DNA from: Actinomycetota bacterium
Lineage (GTDB): Bacteria; Actinomycetota; Acidimicrobiia; Acidimicrobiales; Microtrichaceae
DNA length: 19,617 nt
Direction: 5' to 3'
Assembly: GCA_018268735.1 (NCBI GenBank)
Contig: JAFDWA010000004.1
Span: 1-19,617 of the forward strand
A model generated the notes under the pieces. The model was not told the origin of the DNA and searched no databases. It was given only the letters and a program-made list of their open reading frames with translations. Within the stretch, counting starts at the first letter, position 1, and every line of letters begins with the position of its first letter. Below, piece after piece: positions 14,407-19,617 of the stretch. The translations under genes and the position numbers were made by a program.

Positions 14407-15327
14407 GTGAGCTCAGCGATCGAGGTGGCCGGACTCACCAAGCGCTATGACGACCGAACGGTCGTCGACGCCATCGACTTCAGCGTCGGACACGGCGAGT
14501 GCTTCGGCATCCTCGGCCCGAACGGCGCCGGCAAGACCACGACGCTCGAGATGATCGAGGGGCTGCGACGACCCGACGGCGGGTCCGTGTCGGTGCTCGG
14601 ATCCAGCCCGTGGCCGCGGGACACGACGCTGCTGCGCCGCATCGGCGTGCAGCTCCAGGCCAGCGCGTTCATCGAGCACCTGTCCGCGATCCAGCAGCTG
14701 CACACCGTCACCGACCTCTACGGCGTTCCCACCGCACGGGCTGTCGAGGTCTTGGCGCAGGTGGGTCTGGCCGATGCCGCCGACCGCGACGTCGACGCCC
14801 TCTCCGGCGGGCAACGCCAGCGTCTGTCGATCGCGTGTGCGCTGGTGCACCATCCCGAGGTGCTGTTCCTCGACGAGCCCTCCGCCGGACTCGACCCGGT
14901 CTCCCGACACAACCTCTGGGACGTGGTGCGATCGGTCCGCAGCGACGACACGACCGTCGTGATCACCACGCACCACATGGACGAGGCGGAGCAGCTCTGC
15001 GATCGGGTGGCGATCATGGACCGCGGCGAGATCCTCGCGATCGACACCCCTGCCGAGCTCGTCCGCCAGCTCGATGCCCCGACCCGGCTGATGCTGCCTC
15101 CCGACGCCATGTCCATCGACGACGCACGGCACATCGACGGGGTCGAATCGGTCGAGCACGATGCCGGAGCGTTGACGCTGGTGACCCGACGGGCAGCGGA
15201 TTCGATCCAGGCACTCGCCGCGGTCGGTTCGCTCGACGGCCTGCAGGTTCGTTCCGGGACCCTCGAGGACGTGTTCATCACCCTGACCGGTCGACACCTT
15301 GGAGACCAGGCCGAGGAGACCGCATGA
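14407..15327 (+). CDS. ABC transporter ATP-binding protein (DrrA/CcmA-like exporter type)
   Basis: 306 aa. Nucleotide-binding motifs are all present: Walker A GPNGAGKTT (37-45), Q-loop in RIGVQLQASAF, signature LSGGQRQRLSIA, Walker B VLFLDEPSAGLDP and H-loop VITTHHMDEAEQ. The C-terminal ~85 residues form the accessory domain usual in DrrA-type exporters, ending TLEDVFITLTGRHLG. With the permease encoded next it would form a homodimeric-type ABC-2 exporter for drugs, lipids or another hydrophobic compound. The GTG at 14407 gives the normal start just before the first beta-strand; longer in-frame starts run into the repeat tract. Its TGA overlaps the permease ATG by four bases. Confidence 0.93.
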   Translation: MSSAIEVAGLTKRYDDRTVVDAIDFSVGHGECFGILGPNGAGKTTTLEMIEGLRRPDGGSVSVLGSSPWPRDTTLLRRIGVQLQASAFIEHLSAIQQLHTVTDLYGVPTARAVEVLAQVGLADAADRDVDALSGGQRQRLSIACALVHHPEVLFLDEPSAGLDPVSRHNLWDVVRSVRSDDTTVVITTHHMDEAEQLCDRVAIMDRGEILAIDTPAELVRQLDAPTRLMLPPDAMSIDDARHIDGVESVEHDAGALTLVTRRAADSIQALAAVGSLDGLQVRSGTLEDVFITLTGRHLGDQAEETA

Positions 15328-16364
15328 GGGCGTGGTGGTCGCTGTCCAAGGCGATGTTCAAGGGCCTGCTCGCCGACAAGACCGCGCTGTTCTTCTACTT
15401 CTTGTTCCCGCTCATGTTCCTGGTGCTGTTCGGGCTCCTGCTCGGCAGTTCGACCACCAGCAAGGTCACCATCGGCGTCACGGGAGACGGACCGCTGATC
15501 AGGGCGCTGCCGGCCAAGGTCGTGACCACGAAGCACTACGACACCTTCGCCTCAGCGGTCGACGCGGTCCGCAAGGGCGACATCCCCGCCGCGATCAGCG
15601 AGCGTGGCGACGTCGTCGAGCTGCGCTACTCGGCGACCGATCAGGTGGCCGCCGGCACCGTGCAGGGGATCGTCCAGTCCGTCGTCGGCGAGGCCAACGT
15701 CCAGGTCTCCGGTCGACCTCCGCAGTTCACGGTGCGCGCTGCGCAGGTCGAAGACGAGTCGTTCCAACCGATCCAGTACCTGACCTCCGGACTGCTCGCC
15801 TGGGCGATCGCGATGTCCGCCGCCTTCGGAGCGGCGATGAACCTGGTGATCTGGCGGCGCAACCAGGTCCTGCGTCGACTGCGCATGTCGCCGGTGTCGC
15901 CCGCTGCAGTGGTCGGGGCCCGCATCGGTGTCAGCCTGGTCGTGGCGATCGCACAGGCTGCGGTGTTCATCGGAGTCGCGATGACCCCGGCGTTCGGACT
16001 CCAGCTCCGTGGCAGCTGGTGGTTGGCGCTGCCGCTGCTCGTCGCCGGCACGCTCGCCTTCCTCGCCATCGGCCTGCTGGTCGGTTCCTTCGCACGCACC
16101 GAGGAGGCGGCGTCTGCAGCCGTGAACCTGATCGTGCTGCCGATGGCGTTCCTGTCCGGCGTGTTCTTCCCGATCGACGGCATGCCCGACTGGGTGCAGG
16201 ACGTGTCGTGGCTCATGCCGATGCGTCACCTGAGCTCCGGACTCCTCGACGTGCTGGTGCGCGACGCCACGATCGGATCTGTGCTGGTCCCGATGGGCGT
16301 GCTGCTGGGCTTCGCCGCGGTCGTCACGCTGATCGCGACCCGGGTGTTCAGCTGGGACACCTGA
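15324..16364 (+). CDS. ABC-2 type exporter permease
   Basis: 346 aa. A first TM helix (about 20-41, LFFYFLFPLMFLVLFGLLLG) is followed by a ~110-residue extracytoplasmic domain (VTIGVTGDGPLIRALP to the region before QPIQYLTSGLLAWAIAMSAA). Then comes a C-terminal bundle of about five helices containing VIWRRNQVLRRLRMSPVSP, the coupling-helix region typical of ABC-2 permeases, and NLIVLPMAFLSGVFFPIDGMPDWVQ, typical of the last periplasmic turn. It forms the channel for the ATPase encoded by the overlapping upstream gene. The ATG lies in ATGA at 15324-15327 with AGGAG five bases upstream, so translation is coupled. The exported substrate is unknown; the TetR gene downstream points the other way and faces the monooxygenase. 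Confidence 0.9.
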   Translation: MRAWWSLSKAMFKGLLADKTALFFYFLFPLMFLVLFGLLLGSSTTSKVTIGVTGDGPLIRALPAKVVTTKHYDTFASAVDAVRKGDIPAAISERGDVVELRYSATDQVAAGTVQGIVQSVVGEANVQVSGRPPQFTVRAAQVEDESFQPIQYLTSGLLAWAIAMSAAFGAAMNLVIWRRNQVLRRLRMSPVSPAAVVGARIGVSLVVAIAQAAVFIGVAMTPAFGLQLRGSWWLALPLLVAGTLAFLAIGLLVGSFARTEEAASAAVNLIVLPMAFLSGVFFPIDGMPDWVQDVSWLMPMRHLSSGLLDVLVRDATIGSVLVPMGVLLGFAAVVTLIATRVFSWDT

Positions 16365-16517
16365 GGCCGGCCGTGCTCGCCCCCTCCCCGCCGACCACGC
16401 ACCTCCGACGATCCCGACATCGATCCCATCGACGACGCGGTCGGTCTGTCGTCGGCTCCGAGACCGAGGGGACAGCTCGACCACGACCAAGAGGCACCAC
16501 CCCGACCGTCCAGCCCG

Positions 16518-17213
16518 TCACCGACGCGCAGCGAGCTGGTGGGCGACGCCGAGGAACACCACTGCGTTGGCCTCGACCAGCGTCGACACCGGCTCCGTCT
16601 GGCCGTCGAGGTACCAGCGGATCGCGGTCATGATCACCCCGCCGACGAGACCGGTCGCAACGAGTCGGAGCTCGTCGTCGGCATCCAGGTCGAACGTGCC
16701 CGCCATGACCGTCATCACCAGATGGGCGAACCGGTCGATGCCGGCGATGTAGGTGGAGTCCACCATCGGGCTGACGCCGAGCACCTCGAGCCAGCACACG
16801 CGCAGCACCCTCGGGTCGCCCACCGAGGAGTAGAACGCCTCGAGCGTCGCGCGCACGACCCGATCGAGCGACGCCGCCGTCGTGTCGCTGCGGCCACCAG
16901 CGGCTGCCAGGGCGACGAGGATCTCGTCGTGCATCGAGTCGGTGCAACGCTGGTACACGCCGGCGAGCAGCGCCTCGGTGTTGGCGAACGACTCGTAGAA
17001 GTACCGCTCGGTCAACCCGGCCTCGCGGCAGACGGCACGGACGCTCGTGGCCTGGTAGCCACGGGTTCCGAACAGCTCGAGGCCTGCGTCGAGGAAGCGA
17101 TCACGGCGCTGGGCGGTTCGCACCTCTGCCGGCACCCCTCCATAGGAGCGGCCGGCACCGCGGGGGGCGGGTCCGTGGGCGGAGCGGGCGGGCACGTCGT
17201 GATTGTCGCCCAT
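16518..17213 (-). CDS. TetR-family transcriptional regulator
   Basis: 231 aa. The N-terminal HTH is clear: RFLDAGLELFGTRGYQATSV, then RAVCREAGLTERYFYESFAN and TEALLAGVYQR. The remaining ~140 residues are a divergent helical ligand-binding domain (ATLEAFYSSVGDPRVLRVCWLE, then GLVGGVIMTAIRWYLDGQ) that cannot be matched to a ligand. The ATG at 17213 is chosen; the open frame extends to 17318, but that would cross the candidate operator and the promoter region of the divergent monooxygenase gene. Being divergent from the monooxygenase with a shared 166-bp gap, it most likely controls that gene and itself. The 153-bp gap to the ABC permease (16365-16517) holds no gene; the two genes converge. Confidence 0.88.
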   Translation of the reverse strand: MGDNHDVPARSAHGPAPRGAGRSYGGVPAEVRTAQRRDRFLDAGLELFGTRGYQATSVRAVCREAGLTERYFYESFANTEALLAGVYQRCTDSMHDEILVALAAAGGRSDTTAASLDRVVRATLEAFYSSVGDPRVLRVCWLEVLGVSPMVDSTYIAGIDRFAHLVMTVMAGTFDLDADDELRLVATGLVGGVIMTAIRWYLDGQTEPVSTLVEANAVVFLGVAHQLAARR

Positions 17214-17308
17214 GGCGATGAACCACGACAGATCGTCCGCAGCGAGCACCGCAACGCGACACCGGTGTGACCGATGCGTGCTTGACCCGATCACCGACCG
17301 CCCAGAAA

Positions 17309-17328
17309 CTGACAACACTCATTGCCAG
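17309..17328. promoter_or_regulatory. Candidate TetR operator (interrupted palindrome)
   Basis: CTGACAA and TTGCCAG form 7-base arms, with one mismatched pair, around a 6-base centre. The 20-bp size and symmetry suit a TetR dimer. It lies 52 bp before the monooxygenase start and 96 bp before the TetR start. No strong promoter hexamers could be fixed in this gap; TTGACC at 17282-17287 is a possible -35 box without a good partner. Confidence 0.35.
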
Positions 17329-17379
17329 ATACCGCGGGCGATCGGGTTCCGCCGACCAGCGCCAGTCGAGGAGGACGCT

Positions 17380-18840
17380 GTGCACGTCCACGAGGTGATC
17401 GTCATCGGGAGCGGGTTCAGCGGCCAGAGCGCCGTGATCGGTCTGCAGAAGGCCGGCATCGAGGACTGGATCGTGCTGGAGCGGCGCAGCTTCCTCGGTG
17501 GGACGTGGTGCCAGAACACCTATCCGGGCGCCGCGGTCGACGTGCAGTCGCCGCTCTACTCGATCTCCTCCGAGCCGTACCCGTGGAGCCAGATGTTCGC
17601 CGAGCGCGACGAGCTCGAGCGATACACCAACTACGTCATCGACAAGCACCACATGCGGGACCGCACGGAGTTGGACGCCGACGTGTGCGCGCTCGACTGG
17701 GACGACGAGCAGCAGCACTGGGTGATCGCCACCCGCGACGGACGCACCTTCCGCGGGCAGTTCGTGATCCTCGGCCCCGGTCCGCTCAGCAACCCGAAGA
17801 TCCCCGAGTTCGAGGGGCGGGACACCTTCGACGGCCGTTCGTTCCACAGCAACGCCTGGGATCACGACTACGACCTCGCCGGCAAGCGCGTGGCCGTCAT
17901 CGGAAGCGGAGCCAGCGCGGCGCAGATCATCCCCGCCATCGCGGACCAGGTCGGCGAGCTGCACGTGTTCCAGCGCACCCCGCACTGGGTGCTCCCCCGA
18001 CGGGACCGCAAGTTCTCGCGCCTCGAGCGAGCGTTGCTCGAGAACCGCTACGTGTACGGCGCGCTGCGCTCGGCGATCTACCTCGGGCTCGAGACGAGGG
18101 TGATCGGCTTCAAGTACTTCCCGGGCCTGCTCGACCTGGTCGCAAAGCGCCAGGCGCTCGCCCACATCACCCGCCAGATCCCCGACCCGGAGATCCGACG
18201 CAAGGTCACGCCGGACTACACGATCGGCTGCAAGCGGGTCATCGTCTCCTCCACGCTGTACCCGGCGCTGTGCCGTCCCAACGTCACGCTGCACGACGCG
18301 GGCGACGGCATCGACGAGATCGTCCCTGCCGGCATCGTCACCAAGCACGGCGACAAGGTCGAGCTCGATGCCATCGTGTACGCCACCGGCTACGACGCGA
18401 CCGACGGCGCCACGACCTTCACCGTCACCGGTCGCGAGGGGACGCCCATCACCGATCTGTGGGCCGAGTTCCCTCGGGCCTACCTCGGGACCACCATGCC
18501 GAGGTTTCCCAACATGTTCCTGATGCTCGGCCCCAACACCGGCATCGGCCACACCTCCGCCCTGTTCATCATGGAGTCCCAGCTGCGCTACGCCCTCGAC
18601 TGCATCCAGCGCACACGCAACAGCCACCACCGCGCGATCGAGCCGACCGCCGAGGCCGAGGACCGCTACACGGAGTGGGTGCACCGGGCGATGGAGCGCA
18701 CGGTGTGGAAGTCCGGTGGCTGCAGCAGCTGGTACCAGAACAGCGCGTCCGGCAAGGTCATCGCGATGTACCCGGGGTTCTCGTTCAGCTACCGCTTCCG
18801 AGCCAGCCGCTTCCGGCCGCAGGACCACCGCCTGAGCTGA
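17380..18840 (+). CDS. Baeyer-Villiger-type flavin-containing monooxygenase
   Basis: 486 aa. FAD-binding loop GSGFSG 10-15, then GGTWCQNTYPGAAVD 40-54, which fits the second BVMO signature ([A/G]GxWxxxx[F/Y]P[G/M]xxxD). FDGRSFHSNAWD 150-161 fits the type I BVMO fingerprint FxGxxxHxxxW[P/D], and GSGASA 175-180 is the NADPH-binding loop. YATGY and LMLGPNTGIGH near the C-terminal third are also typical. It should use NADPH and O2 to oxygenate a ketone, or possibly a heteroatom; the substrate is unknown. The GTG at 17380 has AGGAGG five bases upstream (17369-17374), fixing the start against a longer frame from 17203. It is divergent from a TetR gene and converges on a P450 remnant. Confidence 0.92.
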   Translation: MHVHEVIVIGSGFSGQSAVIGLQKAGIEDWIVLERRSFLGGTWCQNTYPGAAVDVQSPLYSISSEPYPWSQMFAERDELERYTNYVIDKHHMRDRTELDADVCALDWDDEQQHWVIATRDGRTFRGQFVILGPGPLSNPKIPEFEGRDTFDGRSFHSNAWDHDYDLAGKRVAVIGSGASAAQIIPAIADQVGELHVFQRTPHWVLPRRDRKFSRLERALLENRYVYGALRSAIYLGLETRVIGFKYFPGLLDLVAKRQALAHITRQIPDPEIRRKVTPDYTIGCKRVIVSSTLYPALCRPNVTLHDAGDGIDEIVPAGIVTKHGDKVELDAIVYATGYDATDGATTFTVTGREGTPITDLWAEFPRAYLGTTMPRFPNMFLMLGPNTGIGHTSALFIMESQLRYALDCIQRTRNSHHRAIEPTAEAEDRYTEWVHRAMERTVWKSGGCSSWYQNSASGKVIAMYPGFSFSYRFRASRFRPQDHRLS

Positions 18841-18861
18841 TCAGACCTCGGCGAGGCCCCG

Positions 18862-18894
18862 AGCACGACGATCACCGCAGCACGACGATCACCG
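18862..18894. repeat. Small tandem duplication, 16-bp copies
   Basis: AGCACGACGATCACCG occurs at 18862-18877 and again at 18879-18894, one base apart. The second copy contains the stop codon of the P450 remnant (minus-strand TGA at 18889-18891), so the first copy looks like a slippage duplication of the gene's 3' end. Confidence 0.75.
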
Positions 18895-19436
18895 AAGAAC
18901 GACCGGCAGGCGCTTGATGCCGTGCAGGAAGTTGGACCGCAGGCGCTCGACCGGACCGGCCAGCTCGATCGAGTCGTAGCGCTCCACCAGCATCTCCAGC
19001 AGCACCCTGATCTCGAGTCCGGCCGGCGAAGCCCCCAGGCAGAGCGCGGGCCGCCGCCGCCGAAGGCCACGTGGTCGTTCGGGGTCCGGCCGACGTCGAA
19101 ACGGTCGGGATCGTCGAAGCGGGACCCGTCCCGGTTGGCCGACACGTACCACAGCGCCACGATGTCACCGGGCTCCATCGTGGCATCGGCGACCTGCATC
19201 CCCTCGACGACGTCGCGACGGAAGTACAGCAGCGGCGACGAGCAGCGGAGCACCTCCTCGACAGCTGAGGGGATGAGCGAGGGGGTCCTCCTCGAGTCGC
19301 CGCAGCAGCAGCCGACATAGGCCGCTTCGATCTCGGCGTCGTCGATCCCCGCGTCGGCGGGTGCACGTTCGCCGGCTTCGCGCCCCATGTCGGGGGAGTC
19401 CCGGTCCCGGGCACCGGGCTTGTCGAACTCCGTCAT
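18889..19436 (-). pseudogene. Truncated and frameshifted cytochrome P450
   Basis: Reading leftwards, one frame gives PSLIPSAVEEVLR with the ExxR motif of helix K, then LYFRRDVVEGMQVADATM, IVALWYVSANRD, FDDPDRFDVGR and HVAFGGGGP, the start of the heme loop. At about 19043 the sequence jumps frame: LCLGASPAGLEIRVLLEMLV, then ERYDSIELAGPVERLRSN and FLHGIKRLPVVLR to a stop at 18889. A single missing base in CCGCGC-TCTGC explains the jump and falls beside the heme-ligand cysteine. Upstream, a run of five G on the plus strand (19281-19285) may hide another shift (LLRRLEEDP in the neighbouring frame). The ~220 N-terminal residues including the AGxxT oxygen-binding helix are absent. The first ~45 codons (MTEFDKPGARDRDSPDMG... 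AAYVGCCCGD) are not P450-like and may be a piece of another gene. Confidence 0.8.
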
Positions 19437-19459
19437 CCCGACGACGCTGCGTCGGGATG
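19434..19459 (-). terminator. Hairpin after the ArsR gene, possible terminator
   Basis: A perfect 10-bp stem, CATCCCGACG 19434-19443 with CGTCGGGATG 19450-19459, closes a 6-base loop. It begins three bases after the ArsR stop codon, where a terminator is expected. There is no T-tract, as is common in high-GC actinomycetes. The ATG that opens the frame running into the P450 remnant falls within the stem's far end. Confidence 0.55.
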
Positions 19460-19462
19460 GCC

Positions 19463-19617
19463 TCAGCCGCCGAGGACCTCACGCAGCTGCGTGACGCGGT
19501 CGGCCACGATCGTGCAGCTGACCCAACGACCCACCTTCTCCTTGCTGATGAGTCCGGCATCGGCGAGCACGGTCAGGTGGTGCGACACCGTCGGCTGGCT
19601 CCGACCGACCGGCTCCT
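19463..19617 (-). CDS. ArsR/SmtB-family regulator, C-terminal part (cut by window edge)
   Basis: The last ~51 codons are present and the 5' end lies beyond the window. The visible part reads PVGRSQPTVSHHLTVLADAG, then LISKEKVGRWVSCTIVADRV and TQLREVLGG before the TGA at 19463. The recognition helix (SQPTVSHHL) and the following beta-hairpin wing are classical ArsR/SmtB. The metal-binding or other sensor residues cannot be judged: one Cys lies in the wing (WVSCTIV), while the alpha3 CVC-type box would be upstream of the edge. A hairpin follows the stop directly. Confidence 0.85.
   Translation of the reverse strand, partial: EPVGRSQPTVSHHLTVLADAGLISKEKVGRWVSCTIVADRVTQLREVLGG

Noticed and set aside
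16365..16517. Possible small gene or terminator between the convergent ABC permease and TetR genes
   Set aside because: No coding-like frame and only short inverted repeats were seen.
17203..17379. Extended monooxygenase start at 17203
   Set aside because: It would overlap the TetR start and the candidate operator; AGGAGG before the GTG at 17380 and the FAD loop right after support the shorter form.
18847..18863. Short CTCGG/CCGAG hairpin after the monooxygenase stop
   Set aside because: Only five base pairs with a seven-base loop and no T-tract; too weak to call a terminator.

Overview
The window is very GC-rich, densely coded and rich in GTG starts, with two-domain redox enzymes, a pair of citrate synthases, TetR and ArsR regulators and a flavin monooxygenase next to a P450. 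This suggests a high-GC actinomycete. Acidimicrobiia is a guess from overall flavour; no rRNA or other marker gene is present to settle it. No rRNA, tRNA, CRISPR array or insertion sequence was recognised.

Layout. 1-186: gene-free, with two copies of a palindromic repeat. 187-1938 (-): ferredoxin-NADP reductase with a degenerate flavoprotein module at its N-terminus. 2015-2623: decayed DNA with remnants of an actinobacterial membrane protein and a Phd/YefM-type antitoxin. 2658-6810 (-): apparent operon of tryptophanase, FAD-linked 2-hydroxyacid oxidase (GlcD-like) and a GH4 NAD-dependent glycosidase. 6886-7014: small gene fragment. 7088-9052 (-): exported DMFase-like protein and an alkyltransferase-like protein. 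9119-12351: two divergent citrate synthases, one carrying a MerR-like DNA-binding domain, plus a methyltransferase translationally coupled to the second. 12380-14164 (-): multi-pass membrane protein. 14407-16364 (+): two-gene ABC exporter. 16518-18840: TetR regulator divergent from a Baeyer-Villiger-type flavin monooxygenase. 18889-19436 (-): broken cytochrome P450. 19463-19617 (-): ArsR regulator, cut by the window edge.

The most striking structure is the 87-bp gap between the citrate synthases. It holds two perfect 14-bp palindromes separated by one base, and that base is equidistant (44 bp) from both start codons. The outer half of each palindrome supplies a TTGATC -35-like hexamer, followed in both directions by 17 bp, a CAnnnT hexamer, 6 bp and ATG. 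This looks like a mirror-symmetric pair of leaderless promoters under one operator, and the obvious candidate binder is the DNA-binding domain fused to one of the two enzymes. The two enzymes also depart from the usual active-site pattern in different places.

Several other starts (1938, 14164, 14407) lack a Shine-Dalgarno sequence but have TAnnnT 6-7 bp upstream, whereas downstream or coupled genes have AGGAG-type sites. Leaderless initiation therefore seems common here. Three places show gene decay (2015-2623, 6886-7014, 18889-19436), so the window mixes stable metabolic genes with remnants of accessory ones.
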